Counted from the stretch's first letter, positions 27,474 to 36,451 are shown. The stretch is DNA of 64,000 nucleotides from Chitinimonas_A lacunae (GCF_042650885.1 NZ_JBHSBU010000001.1:1550001-1614000), one strand, 5' to 3'. Notes: generated from the letters alone by a model not told the origin. Numbers and translations are program-made.

Positions 27474-28179
27474 GGCAGCCGCGCCGGCCCCGCTGCTCGG
27501 GCCGGCGCGGCCTGAGCAGGCGGCCATTGCCGGGCTGGTGCCGTTTTCCAGCCTCGACTGGCCGGGCCAGCTCAGCGCCGTGCTGTTTATCGGCGGCTGC
27601 CCCTGGCGCTGCCACTACTGCCATAACCCGCATCTACAGACCCGCCACGCCCGCTACGACTGGGAAGCGGTCTGCGACTGGCTGCACAGCCGACGCGGTC
27701 TGCTCGATGCGGTGGTGTTCTCGGGCGGCGAACCGCTGTCGGAGAGCCAGTTGCCGCAGATGGTCGCCACGGTCAAGGCGATGGGCTTCAAGGTGGGCCT
27801 GCACAGCGCCGGCATCTATCCCAACCGGCTTGCCGCTGCCTTGCCGGCGCTCGATTGGGTCGGCCTCGATATCAAGACCCGTACTGAGGACTACGACCAG
27901 CTTACCGGTCGCCAACGCAGCCACTGGCCGGCCGCCATCAGCCTGGAAATGCTGCTCGACGCGAACTGCGAGTTCGAATGCCGTACCACCTGGCATCCCA
28001 GCTGGCTTGCCGAATCGGCCTTGCTGGACCTGGCCCGCAGCCTAGCCGAGCGCGGCGTCCGCCATTACGCCGTACAGAACCAGCGCAGTACGCCCGATCA
28101 ACCGCCCGAGGCCTGGTTGAGCGAAACGGCGCAGCAATCGCTTCATCGTTGGTTTGAACGCTTTGATTACCGGCAATAG
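27436..28179 (+). CDS. nrdG: Anaerobic ribonucleotide reductase activating enzyme
   Basis: This 247-residue radical-SAM enzyme installs the glycyl radical on NrdD. The cluster ligands are C55, C59 and C62 in GGCPWRCHYCHN, and SGGEPLSESQLP is the SAM-binding GGE motif. An N-terminal extension of about 30 alanine- and proline-rich residues precedes the fold; its start overlaps the radical-peptide gene, so the three reductase genes are one translationally linked unit. An internal start nearer IAGLVPFSSLDWPG cannot be excluded. Confidence 0.92.
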   Translation: MNAASSPNRARSEAAAPAPLLGPARPEQAAIAGLVPFSSLDWPGQLSAVLFIGGCPWRCHYCHNPHLQTRHARYDWEAVCDWLHSRRGLLDAVVFSGGEPLSESQLPQMVATVKAMGFKVGLHSAGIYPNRLAAALPALDWVGLDIKTRTEDYDQLTGRQRSHWPAAISLEMLLDANCEFECRTTWHPSWLAESALLDLARSLAERGVRHYAVQNQRSTPDQPPEAWLSETAQQSLHRWFERFDYRQ

Positions 28180-28283
28180 CCCGAAGAGGTTGAGGAAGGT
28201 CCAGTCTGTTGGAGGGTTTGGAGCTCGGGTTGATTGCGCTTTGAGCGGGTGGGAGGGAATCGGCAGATGGAGGTTGATAGAGA

Positions 28284-28350
28284 GCCATTCCAATTTATGT
28301 TTATTTATCAACATATCCAGCCATATATCTAGCATCATGTTTTCCCAATT
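28284..28350 (-). repeat. AT-island repeat copy with pyrimidine-rich arm
   Basis: On the minus strand the core is GAAAACATGATGCTAG (28344-28329), followed by TTGATAAATAAACAT and then a pyrimidine-rich arm (28285-28190). On the other side a near-palindrome of T6A6 with CCCA/TGGG ends spans about 28345-28366. It is the main content of the gap 28180-28595; the rest is featureless to me. Confidence 0.55.
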
Positions 28351-28595
28351 TTTTAAAAAATGGGAATTTCCTGCTCTCCGCTTGATCGGCATCGTGTGCC
28401 GACATCTTGGTGCGTTGGACATATAGCTGACGCACCCTATTTTTTGTTGTCGGCACCGCAGAATCGGCCTGCCGGCTTTTTCTAGTCCGAATGGGGGGGA
28501 GGCCTATCCGGACAGACTAGCCATTTAGACCGATTTCACGTGCGGGCGCCGAGTCCTAGCATGAACCGTATTGCCTTCCACCGGACCCCCGCATC

Positions 28596-29273
28596 ATGGC
28601 CCACAAACTCGACATCGAATCGCTGCTGGCCCATTTGCCGCTGTTCCGCAATCTTGACGAGGCACAGCTTGCACTGATGGCTCAGGCGGCACAGGAAGTA
28701 CGGGTAGCCAAACATGGCTTTGTCTTCCAACGCGGCGACCCGGCACACGGCTTGTACGTGGTCGCGGTAGGCGGCATCAAACTCGCCATTCCCTCAGTCA
28801 GCGGTCAGGAAAAAGTCATCGAGTTTTTCAGCGCCGGTCAGGCGTTCGGTGAAGCGGTGATGTTTCTCGACCGACCCTATATGGTCCAGGCCCAGGCGCT
28901 CGAAGACACGCTGCTGCTCTGGATCGACAAACACGATATCTACGCGGCGATCGACCGCGATCCCTCTTTTGCCCGCCGGATGCTGGCCGGGCTTTCCCTG
29001 AGACTGCACGCCCTGGTACAGGACATCGAAACCGTCAATCTGCAAAACGCCTCGCAGCGGGTGATCGGCTTTCTCTTGAAACAGCCGCGCGATGGCCAAC
29101 AGGTGCAATTTCCATTCAACAAGAACGTGATTGCCTCCAAGCTCGGCCTGACGCCGGAAACCCTGTCGCGGCTGCTGCACCAGTTAAGTAGCAAAGGCTA
29201 TATCTCGGTCGATGGCCGCGATGTATATATCCACGATGCCGCCGCACTCGAAGCACAGTTCTACGGCCAGTGA
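28596..29273 (+). CDS. Crp/Fnr-family regulator, Dnr-like
   Basis: This 225-residue regulator has a cyclic-nucleotide-type sensor fold (residues 10-125), a long dimer helix (about 125-150) and a winged helix with KLGLTPETLSRLLHQL. The E-T-L-S-R recognition helix is of the Fnr type that reads TTGAT half-sites. It lacks the N-terminal cysteine cluster of Fnr, so it is more likely a Dnr/NnrR-type sensor of nitric oxide through heme; that assignment is inference. It is a good candidate to act at the Fnr-type boxes of this window. I see no such box before its own start. Confidence 0.85.
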   Translation: MAHKLDIESLLAHLPLFRNLDEAQLALMAQAAQEVRVAKHGFVFQRGDPAHGLYVVAVGGIKLAIPSVSGQEKVIEFFSAGQAFGEAVMFLDRPYMVQAQALEDTLLLWIDKHDIYAAIDRDPSFARRMLAGLSLRLHALVQDIETVNLQNASQRVIGFLLKQPRDGQQVQFPFNKNVIASKLGLTPETLSRLLHQLSSKGYISVDGRDVYIHDAAALEAQFYGQ

Positions 29274-29342
29274 GCCAACCGGGCCAGCCAGGACGGACAA
29301 CATATTCAGGAGGAAGCTCTTCGCCGCCAATGCGAGCTACTC

Positions 29343-30959
29343 ATGAAAATCAATCTGCCGGTTACTGATATCGAAGTCCTGTTGCCTGAGGACGAATTCA
29401 TCTATTCGCGCACCGACCTCAAAGGGGTGGTCGTCGAAGCCAACGAAGCATTTGTCCGAATCAGCAATTTTTCGCGCGAGGAAATGCTTGGCCGTTCGCA
29501 TAACCTGGTACGCCATCCCGATATGCCGTCCGAAGCCTTTGCCGACCTGTGGCGTGACCTCAAGGCCGGCCGCCCCTGGCGCGGCATCGTCAAGAACCGG
29601 CGCCAGGATGGCGGTTTCTATTGGGTGGTCGCCAATGTCTCGCCGGTGCGCGAAAACGGCCGGGTCGTCGGCTATCAGTCGATACGCAGCCGTCCCAGCC
29701 GCGAAGAGGTCGCTGCGGCCGACGCCGCCTACCGACGAGTGCGGAGCGGCGATAAATCGCTGGCCATCGAACATGGCCGGGTCGTGCCGCGCCGCTCGAT
29801 CTGGCAACGTCATCTGCATTCCTTACCGACCCAGATGCTGCTGGCCGGTCTGGGCGCGGTGCTGGGGGGAGGCTCGCTGCTGTTCGAAGGCGATCATGGT
29901 CCAGGCACACTGCTCGGTGCGGCACTGCTGCTGTATGGACTCTATTTCCTGCTGATCTTGTTGCCCCGCGCCCGACGCGATCTTCATGCGCTGGCTGATT
30001 GGCTGGAACACGTCCTATGTGCCGGCGACCTGCGCCGCCGCTTTATCCTCAACCGCCATGATGTGATCGGCACCATCGCCCACCGGGCCGACAAGCTGGC
30101 CGCGTCGATCCAGGCGACGGTACAGGGTATCGGCGATGTGGCCGACCAAGTCGCCTATGCGACCGAGGAAGTCCACAACGGCGTGCGTGTCTCCGACGAA
30201 TCGGCCCGCGATCAGCATCATGCCTGCTCTTCGGCCGCTGCCGCGATCCAGCAGATCACGGTGTCGATCAGCGAAGTGGCCAACCATGCCCACCTGACCA
30301 AGACAACCGCCGAACAGGCCCAGGAAGTATCGCAGCAAGGCCGCGAAGTCACCCGTGATGCCTGCCACGCCGTCAGTTCACTGGCCGAAACGGTGCAGCG
30401 CTCGGCCGAACAGGTCGAAGCGCTCGGTCGCCGCTCGGCAGCCATCGGCCAGATCACGTCCGTTATCCAGGACATCGCCGAGCAGACCAGCCTGCTTGCC
30501 CTGAACGCCACCATCGAAGCGGCCCGCGCGGGCGAGGCCGGACGCGGTTTTGCCGTGGTGGCCAATGAGGTGCGCAAATTGGCCGAACGAACCACCCAGG
30601 CCACCCGCGAAATTGCCGCCACCATCGAGACCATCCAACGCGAAGCCGATCAGGCGGTCGAGGGTATCCGGCTCAGCGCTCGGCAAATGGTGGGCGGAGT
30701 CGAGCTGGTCAATGCCACGGAACAGTCGCTCCATCGCATCCATGTCGAAATGGCCCGGACCATGGCCATGATCGGCGATATTTCGCATGCCTCCACCGAA
30801 CAACAGGCCGCCATTACCCAACTCGCCTGCGAAGTCGAACGGGTGGCCAACCTGACCGAACGCAATGTCGGCATCGTCGGCCAGACCAACACCATGACCA
30901 CCTACCTCAATTCCGTGGTCGAGCGGATGCGCAAGGCCGTGGCGCAGTATGAGATTTGA
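29343..30959 (+). CDS. Aer-like methyl-accepting chemotaxis protein with PAS domain
   Basis: This 538-residue receptor starts with a PAS domain (about 10-125) carrying the Aer-type signature DEFIYSRTDLKGVVVEANEAF and GRSHNLVRHPDMP, where FAD would bind. Two closely spaced hydrophobic segments (about 160-205) anchor it. The signalling hairpin is QDIAEQTSLLALNATIEAAR near residue 380. It probably steers swimming toward suitable redox or oxygen conditions through CheA/CheW. It follows the Dnr-type regulator by 69 bases on the same strand, so they may be linked in low-oxygen behaviour. Confidence 0.9.
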   Translation: MKINLPVTDIEVLLPEDEFIYSRTDLKGVVVEANEAFVRISNFSREEMLGRSHNLVRHPDMPSEAFADLWRDLKAGRPWRGIVKNRRQDGGFYWVVANVSPVRENGRVVGYQSIRSRPSREEVAAADAAYRRVRSGDKSLAIEHGRVVPRRSIWQRHLHSLPTQMLLAGLGAVLGGGSLLFEGDHGPGTLLGAALLLYGLYFLLILLPRARRDLHALADWLEHVLCAGDLRRRFILNRHDVIGTIAHRADKLAASIQATVQGIGDVADQVAYATEEVHNGVRVSDESARDQHHACSSAAAAIQQITVSISEVANHAHLTKTTAEQAQEVSQQGREVTRDACHAVSSLAETVQRSAEQVEALGRRSAAIGQITSVIQDIAEQTSLLALNATIEAARAGEAGRGFAVVANEVRKLAERTTQATREIAATIETIQREADQAVEGIRLSARQMVGGVELVNATEQSLHRIHVEMARTMAMIGDISHASTEQQAAITQLACEVERVANLTERNVGIVGQTNTMTTYLNSVVERMRKAVAQYEI

Positions 30960-31064
30960 AGCATGTTGTCAGTCGCCTTCCGTTCCAGCGCGAAGGCAGG
31001 GATCGGACACCGCCTACCATCGAGTCGATGATCGGCGGGGCCGAGCGCTTTCCCGGTCCTGCCA

Positions 31065-31472
31065 TCAGCCAGGCATTTCACCATGTGCCAGCTCGAATCC
31101 CTCGTCGAGCCAACCGGTAACCCCGCCGATCATCAACTTGACCGGCCGACCAAGCCTGGCCAAGCGCAATGCACCGCGGTCGGCGCCGTTGCAGTGCGGG
31201 CCGGCGCAATACACCACGAATACGGTGTCCACCGGGAACTGTGCCAGCTTGCTCTCGATAAGCTTGCCGTGCGGCAGATTGATCGCACCCGGCACATGCC
31301 CCTCGGCATAAAGCACCGGGCTGCGCACATCGAGCAAGACAAAGTCGTGCTGGCCGCTCTGCATGGCGTCATGCACATCCCAGCAATCGGTCTCGAAGCG
31401 CAGTTTGGCCTCGAAATGGGCGGCAGCTTCCCGGGCGGTGGCGGGGGCGATGGCAGTGATGGCGGAAGGCAT
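31065..31472 (-). CDS. Rhodanese-like sulfurtransferase
   Basis: This 135-residue single-domain rhodanese would move sulfane sulfur from a donor to an acceptor. The fold is marked by FVLLDVRSPVLYAEGHVPGA and LPHGKL. The active-loop cysteine is C89 in VVYCAGPHCNGA, with C94 as a second cysteine in the loop. I take the ATG at 31472; the frame upstream runs into the divergent regulator. A rhodanese gene next to ftrA is a common arrangement, so the regulator may control it. Confidence 0.85.
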   Translation of the reverse strand: MPSAITAIAPATAREAAAHFEAKLRFETDCWDVHDAMQSGQHDFVLLDVRSPVLYAEGHVPGAINLPHGKLIESKLAQFPVDTVFVVYCAGPHCNGADRGALRLARLGRPVKLMIGGVTGWLDEGFELAHGEMPG

Positions 31473-31568
31473 CGGTGGCTCCAGGCAGTGGTGACAAGGA
31501 CGCCATTGTGGCCAGAGCCGTGGTTCGCCGACACCGTCGCAAAAGCCAATGTCCAGTAAGATTGCGCC

Positions 31569-32531
31569 ATGAAAAATCATCTGGTGGTGGCATTGGCCTA
31601 TGACCGGCTCTGTACCTTCGAGCTGGGCTGCGTAGTCGAGATCTTTGCGCTGGAGCGGCCTGAGCTCGGCCTTGACTGGTATCGCTTTGCCGTCTGCGCG
31701 GTGGAGCCGGGACCGATCCGCGCCTTGGGTGGCTTCTCGATTGCAGCCCCGTGGGCGCCTGAGCTGCTGGCGCAGGCCGATACCATCGTGATTCCCGGCT
31801 GGCGCGACCCGACGGAGCAGCCAGCCGAAGCGCTGCTGGACAGTCTGCGGGCAGCCCATCAGCGCGGCGCCCGGCTCGCTTCGATCTGCTCCGGCGTCTT
31901 TGTGCTGGCGGCGGCGGGTCTGTTGGACGGCCGCTCAGCGACCACCCACTGGCGTTATGCAAGGCAGTTGGCCGAGCAATTTCCCCGGATCAAGGTGCAA
32001 GCCAATGCCCTCTACGTCGACGAAGGCCCGCTGCTTACCTCGGCAGGTTCGGCAGCCGGGCTCGATATGATGCTGCATCTGGTGCGACGCGATCATGGTG
32101 CCCGGGTGGCCAATGCCGTGGCGCAGCGACTGGTGATTCCCCCGCATCGGGTTGGCGATCAGGCCCAGTTTGTCGCGCGTCCGCTGCCCAGTGACGAAGG
32201 GGCCCGACTGTCACGGCTGATGGAATGGACCCGCAGCCGGCTCGACCAGCCGCATACCCTGGCCTCGCTGGCGGAACAGGCGGCGATGAGCATCCGAACG
32301 CTACAGCGCCAGTTTCAGCGCTCGACCGGCTTATCGCCGCTTGCCTGGCTGATCGCCGAACGGGTCGAGCTTGCCAAGGAGCTGCTCGAAACCACCGAGC
32401 GCCCCATGGCCCTGATCGCCACCGCAGCCGGTTTCGGCTCGGAAGAATCGTTCCGCCGCCATTTCCGCCGCCAGGTCGGTACCAGCCCGATGGCCTATCG
32501 GGAGCATTTCAAGGGGCGGGAGGGGAATTGA
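31569..32531 (+). CDS. ftrA: GlxA/FtrA-type transcriptional regulator (DJ-1/PfpI + AraC)
   Basis: This 320-residue regulator has an N-terminal DJ-1/PfpI-like domain (residues 1-175) with the nucleophile-elbow cysteine in ASICSGVFVLAAAGLLDGR and the family string TTHWRYARQL. A C-terminal AraC domain (about 215-318) has two helix-turn-helix units: TLASLAEQAAMSIRTLQRQF and LIATAAGFGSEESFRRHFRR. It is divergent from the rhodanese gene across 96 bases and probably regulates it. The effector is unknown. Confidence 0.88.
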   Translation: MKNHLVVALAYDRLCTFELGCVVEIFALERPELGLDWYRFAVCAVEPGPIRALGGFSIAAPWAPELLAQADTIVIPGWRDPTEQPAEALLDSLRAAHQRGARLASICSGVFVLAAAGLLDGRSATTHWRYARQLAEQFPRIKVQANALYVDEGPLLTSAGSAAGLDMMLHLVRRDHGARVANAVAQRLVIPPHRVGDQAQFVARPLPSDEGARLSRLMEWTRSRLDQPHTLASLAEQAAMSIRTLQRQFQRSTGLSPLAWLIAERVELAKELLETTERPMALIATAAGFGSEESFRRHFRRQVGTSPMAYREHFKGREGN

Positions 32532-32555
32532 GTTGGGAGAGATTGATGAGAGGCC

Positions 32556-32640
32556 GATTTAACAATTAATCATAAAATTTTATTTTATTTATAAATTTCA
32601 ACGCAGATCTTGCAGATATTTTTCCTGATTATTTAATTTC
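32556..32640 (-). repeat. AT-island repeat copy with both arms
   Basis: On the minus strand the core is GAAAAATATCTGCAAG (32624-32609), followed by TTTATAAATAAAATAAA. A purine-rich arm precedes it (32730-32645) and a pyrimidine-rich arm follows (32565-32515). AATTAAATAATCA on one side matches TGATTAATTGTTAA on the other in inverted form. It fills most of the gap 32532-32847. Confidence 0.6.
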
Positions 32641-32680
32641 CGTCCATGCCGCCTCCCGGCACCCCATCCTCCCCGCCTCC

Positions 32681-32712
32681 GTTACCCCAGCCGTTACCGT
32701 AACGTTACTTAC
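32681..32712 (+). promoter_or_regulatory. GTTAC repeat cluster upstream of the hypothetical cluster
   Basis: GTTAC occurs at 32681, 32693 and 32704 (spacing 12 and 11), and GTTACCGTAACGTTAC (32693-32708) contains two overlapping inverted repeats. It lies about 140 bases before the 481-residue gene. It looks like an operator, with no known factor assigned. Confidence 0.4.
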
Positions 32713-32847
32713 CGCCTTCCCCCAGCACGCCTAACTTAGCCCTGCCGACGCCCTAATCGGTGCCGGACCGCCAGGACGCCTCTGTGTTGTCCGACGATCC
32801 GAGCCAAGCGCTTATACGCCATTCACATCCACAGGAGCTTGAGTACC

Positions 32848-34293
32848 ATGGCCAATGATCTGCAAAACATCATTTACACCGAAATCCAGAAGGCGGTCGG
32901 ACCGATCGCGGCTCAGTTGAAGTTCAATAATCTGCTGCCGTTCAGCGAAAGCACGGTCGGGGACTTCCCCTGGTTCTGGGAAAACGGCTCCGACTTCAAC
33001 GCCTCCACCTTCCAGTGGCTCAATAAGCGGCTGCGCTACAACAACGACGGCTATGCCGAAACCGACGGCAGCCTGCTCAATACCGACTTGTATAACGTGA
33101 TGCAGGTCATCCAGTACCAGCTCGACTCGGCGGAAGAATCCAAGCTCAACGAGGCAATTCTGGCCAATGCGCCGATCATCAACACCCTGATCCGTCAATG
33201 GGTCTCGCTCGAAGGCGCGCTGCCGCCGGATGCCGACACCATGCGCAAGCAGCTCGACTACATCACCGCCGGCATCCTGTCATGGGGTCCGGAAGGGCTG
33301 ACGCTGCAACAGCTGCGCAACAGCATCGATCCGATGGCGCTGCTGCCCAATATTCCAGTGGGGGGCGATCTGGTGGTCAGCACGCTGATGACCTATCTCC
33401 AGAAGACCGACAGCGTGGCGGGCATCCAGAACTCGCTCAGCAGCTTCAATAACCAGATCAAGCAGGTAGTCCGCAACTTCACCGCCACCACGCTCAAGCC
33501 GGGTTTCATGCAGACCGTCGACAGCAGTGGCAAGAAGAAGGTCGAAATCGAAATGCGGGTGCTGGAAAGCGTGGCGGCGATCCAGAATGAACTGCTGCCC
33601 AAGCAAGGCGGCCGTTCGTTCTCGGCCAGCTTCCAGGCCAGCAAGCTCGACGCCGAAACCGTCTCGCTCAGCGTGCAAGGCGGTGCCTCGGGCAGCGGAC
33701 GGCTCGGCTTCCTGTTCGGCTTCAATGCCCAGGCCGGGGCTTCCTACAATATGTTCTCGGCCGATTCGAGCCTGACCGAGTGCGATATCGAGCTGACCTT
33801 CAACGGTGTCACCGCCATCACTCCGCAGTTCACCGCCTTTGATATCAACAGCTTGACCGGCTGGTGGTATCCGCTGCCGATCGCCGATGCGGCCAACCCT
33901 CGCTCCGACGAGAGCGGCTACCGCTTTACCCTCAAGCCCATGTACGACTTCGCCGTCAAGGGCAACTTCGGCGCCCTGGGCCGGCTGCTGATCTCGCAGC
34001 AACCGGTGATCACGCTGCGCTACCACACCAGCAACTACCAGGCTTTCCAGGAGACCTTCAAGCAGGACGCCTCGTGGGGGATCAGCTTCCTCGGCATCAA
34101 GCTGGCTGGCGGTTCGGAGTCCTACTATCGCTCCACCACCTCGTATGACTCGCAAAGCCAGACCGTCACCGTGACCATGTCGCCGGCCGGCATCAATGCG
34201 CCGCTCAGCCCGACCGACCAGTTGGCCAATGTGATCGGTGTCCAGGTGGTCTGGCCGGGCGCCACGCAGAAACAGAACTTGGCTCACTTCTAA
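32848..34293 (+). CDS. Hypothetical protein, 481 residues, no recognised family
   Basis: I do not recognise this protein. It has no signal peptide or transmembrane helix. The first ~230 residues are helical and polar (NIIYTEIQKAVGPIAAQL, with leucine-rich stretches). The second half is rich in serine, aromatic and beta-forming residues and ends TVTMSPAGINAPLSPTDQLA, like a secreted or surface beta domain. I take the ATG at 32848, with AGGAG at 32832-32836, rather than a TTG nine bases upstream. A terminator follows at 34300. It heads a cluster with two regulators and two other unknown proteins. Confidence 0.75.
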   Translation: MANDLQNIIYTEIQKAVGPIAAQLKFNNLLPFSESTVGDFPWFWENGSDFNASTFQWLNKRLRYNNDGYAETDGSLLNTDLYNVMQVIQYQLDSAEESKLNEAILANAPIINTLIRQWVSLEGALPPDADTMRKQLDYITAGILSWGPEGLTLQQLRNSIDPMALLPNIPVGGDLVVSTLMTYLQKTDSVAGIQNSLSSFNNQIKQVVRNFTATTLKPGFMQTVDSSGKKKVEIEMRVLESVAAIQNELLPKQGGRSFSASFQASKLDAETVSLSVQGGASGSGRLGFLFGFNAQAGASYNMFSADSSLTECDIELTFNGVTAITPQFTAFDINSLTGWWYPLPIADAANPRSDESGYRFTLKPMYDFAVKGNFGALGRLLISQQPVITLRYHTSNYQAFQETFKQDASWGISFLGIKLAGGSESYYRSTTSYDSQSQTVTVTMSPAGINAPLSPTDQLANVIGVQVVWPGATQKQNLAHF

Positions 34294-34299
34294 GCCTGG

Positions 34300-34342
34300 T
34301 CCGGCCCTACCGTATCCAATCTGCGGCAGGGCCGGTTTTTTA
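34300..34342 (+). terminator. Rho-independent terminator
   Basis: CCGGCCCT pairs with AGGGCCGG across a 19-base loop, and a run of Ts follows. Confidence 0.8.
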
Positions 34343-34411
34343 TCAGAAGACCCAACGGCCGGCGTGGCCAATGGCAGATCAACAGGATGGATCGACCGAA
34401 ACGAGGCTTCC

Positions 34412-34894
34412 ATGACCCATCGTGCCGCGCCCGACCAACGGTCGAATAAGAAAATGCCGTGGTCCGCACTGTACTGCCTGTGGCTGGGCACGGCCGCGGC
34501 GGCAGATCTGACCGTGTTCTACCCGGTGTCCCACAAGGATGCCAACTACGCCAAGATCGAGCCCAGACAATGGGATATCGCCAGCAGTGGTCTGACCGTG
34601 GCCGAACCGCTGCGTTTTGAGAATGCCGATCGGGTCTGCCGGGTTTCTTTTCTGATTCTGGCGCCATTGGTACAGGGGCGGCAGCGTCAGGGCAAGGTGC
34701 TGAATCTGCCGGGCTATCTGGCAGTACGCACCAGCCCTGGCCGCTGGCGCATCGAACCGCCACCCGGCACGCCGGCACACACCTTTCGCATCGCCCTGAC
34801 CGCTTACGCCATCGCCAACCAGATCGCCGAACCCAACCCGGGTTACACCGGCCCCAGCCATTCACGCTGCCTCACGCCTGAGGCATCCAACTAA
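34412..34894 (+). CDS. Small exported hypothetical protein
   Basis: This 160-residue protein has a charged N-terminus (DQRSNKK) followed by a hydrophobic segment WSALYCLWLGTAAAADL, which looks like a Sec signal cleaved after AAA. A second in-frame ATG at 34457 would give a tidier signal peptide. The mature part has no recognised domain and contains the phrases LTVFYPVSHKDANYAKIEP and LPGYLAVRTSPGRWRIEP. It is separated from the preceding gene by a terminator, so it has its own promoter. It may be a periplasmic partner of that gene, but I have no direct evidence. Confidence 0.6.
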   Translation: MTHRAAPDQRSNKKMPWSALYCLWLGTAAAADLTVFYPVSHKDANYAKIEPRQWDIASSGLTVAEPLRFENADRVCRVSFLILAPLVQGRQRQGKVLNLPGYLAVRTSPGRWRIEPPPGTPAHTFRIALTAYAIANQIAEPNPGYTGPSHSRCLTPEASN

Positions 34895-34968
34895 AAAGAA
34901 AATATTGCGCAAATTCATTGCAAGACTCAGCGCCATATAGAGGAGGAAAGTAAAAATCACCAATAAAT
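34892..34968 (+). repeat. AT-island repeat copy with pyrimidine-rich arm
   Basis: The core GCAAATTCATTGCAAG starts at 34909. GAGGAGGAAAGTAAAAATC follows, then a pyrimidine-rich arm of about 100 bases (34990-35095). It starts at the stop codon of the preceding gene. Confidence 0.6.
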
Positions 34969-35164
34969 TCAACTATGGGGAGGCGCTCTTCGAGCCCTCC
35001 CACTCCCTCTCAACGCTCACCCCTCTCTCTTACCTCCACCACCCTTTCCGTCCCGTCTACCCTCTCCCCTCTCTCCGCCACCTCGGACGCCTCGGACGCC
35101 TTGGGTGCCAACATAACCGGACAGTCAGCGTTCCAAACAACGATCCCCAGATTCCAGACACGTT
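34969..35164 (+). other. Pyrimidine-rich tract, no gene
   Basis: The stretch 34996-35095 is almost all C and T on the plus strand (CCCTCTCCCCTCTCTCC type), a homopurine-homopyrimidine tract. CGGACGCCT follows twice in tandem. I see no gene here, and nothing else in the rest of the gap to 35478 except the hairpin at 35176. Confidence 0.6.
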
Positions 35165-35205
35165 CAAAACACAAGATGGCCCGACCGTTATGTCGGCCGG
35201 GCCAT
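35165..35205 (-). terminator. Hairpin terminator downstream of the short regulator
   Basis: ATGGCCCG-A-CCG pairs with CGG-C-CGGGCCAT. On the minus strand it is followed by CTTGTGTTTTG. It lies about 275 bases after the regulator's stop. Confidence 0.45.
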
Positions 35206-35478
35206 TCGCTCCCCCGCTTTATGCCGGGCAGTCATGCTCTCTGACGTAGCAGCCTGCCGGCTCCTCCTCCCTTATCCCACCCAATCTTTCATTCATCGCC
35301 TTCAAGATGGCATCCACGCGGGCCAAATAGTGCAGAGGGCTATGGCGTTCAGTCGTGGACGCAGCGGAAATCGCGCGTTTTCAGGGCGTCCGGGGGCGGC
35401 TTGGGGCCGCCTTGGACGCGAAGTGTGAGTATGTTTCTGGCGATGCGCTGGGACACCTTGGGCAAAGCGAGCCGGTTA

Positions 35479-36237
35479 TTACTCATCCCAGGCCAGGCAC
35501 CTGCCCACTGCGGCACAGATCGACAAGGCCAGCTCTTCCTGCGCCAGGATGGCATTGCCGACGGTACGGTCGAACTGCTCGGACCAGCGCATCGCGCTGC
35601 AACGGGCCGTCACCAGACGCATCGACACCCGGACCCGTTCACCATCGCGGCGCACGCCCCCGGTCAGCAGATAATCGGGCTCGCGCCCGCCGCCGTCGGG
35701 GTAAGGGACCAGACGGCAGTCCAATAGACGGAAGAGCCGATGGAGCAGCTCTTCATGCAATCCCAGGGCAAAGGCCGCATCGTTGCTGCCGACGGCGAGC
35801 AGCTCGGCCAACCCCAGCGTCGGCCCTTCGGACCCCCGGTCGCTCGCGCCATGGCGACGCAGTATGGGGCGGTAGCTGCCGCGCGGGACGTCCAGACGCA
35901 GCGTCTCACCGCGACCTTCGCCGCCGTAGTAGTGCTGGAGCTTGTCGCGCAGCCGGCCCATCTGTACCCGCACCACCGGGTCTTCGCCGGGGCTGTAGTC
36001 GGCGGCGGGACGGCCGAGTGCTTCGATGGCGATGGTGTATTCGTTGAGATCATGCAGGGCATCGCGCCGCAGGCGCTCGACCAGGAAACCCAGCAGACCA
36101 CGCAAGCGAGGCGCCTTGCTGAAGGCATCGCTGGTCAGCAGACGCGACAGCACCTGATCGGTCTCCTCGGCCCCCACCGGCGGGGGCGCCCAGTTGATGG
36201 TGGAGGGGGCGATTGCCCTTGCCAGCACAGCTTCCAT
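35479..36237 (-). CDS. Regulator-like protein with adenylate-cyclase-associated N-terminal domain
   Basis: This 252-residue protein carries a domain usually found at the front of winged-helix/TPR or cyclase-like regulators: RGLLGFLVERLRRD, LNEYTIAIEALGRPAADYSP, DPVVRVQMGRLRDKLQHYY and LDVPRGSYRPI. The remaining ~110 residues (DYLLTGGVRRDGERVRVSMR, EQFDRTVGNAILAQEELAL) match the segment that precedes TPR arrays in such proteins, but the TPR array is missing. I use the ATG at 36237, which has a strong GAGTGAGGA ribosome binding site. It is divergent from the STAND protein and probably a DNA-linked regulator of this cluster. Confidence 0.7.
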   Translation of the reverse strand: MEAVLARAIAPSTINWAPPPVGAEETDQVLSRLLTSDAFSKAPRLRGLLGFLVERLRRDALHDLNEYTIAIEALGRPAADYSPGEDPVVRVQMGRLRDKLQHYYGGEGRGETLRLDVPRGSYRPILRRHGASDRGSEGPTLGLAELLAVGSNDAAFALGLHEELLHRLFRLLDCRLVPYPDGGGREPDYLLTGGVRRDGERVRVSMRLVTARCSAMRWSEQFDRTVGNAILAQEELALSICAAVGRCLAWDE

Positions 36238-36304
36238 ATTCCTCACTCCTCGTCGGTTCTTCAGGTCGATCGGCCAGCCACCGGTAAAAAAGCTGCGGTG
36301 GGCC

Positions 36305-36367
36305 GACTGCATGGACTAGACTCTATGCAGTCAGTCGCCGAGCAACCTTCCGAATACCTTCCGAAGG
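36305..36367. promoter_or_regulatory. Candidate operators between the two divergent regulators
   Basis: GACTGCAT and ATGCAGTC form a perfect inverted repeat with a 12-base spacer (36305-36332). CCTTCCGAA at 36346 and CCTTCCGAAGG at 36357 are direct repeats spaced by 11 bases. Confidence 0.45.
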
Positions 36368-36451
36368 ACCAAGGCACTGAAAAACAAAGAAAAATTATTT
36401 ATCGCGGGCTTTGCCGCCCGTGAACAGAACCGCCGCAGCGGACCCGAGGAT

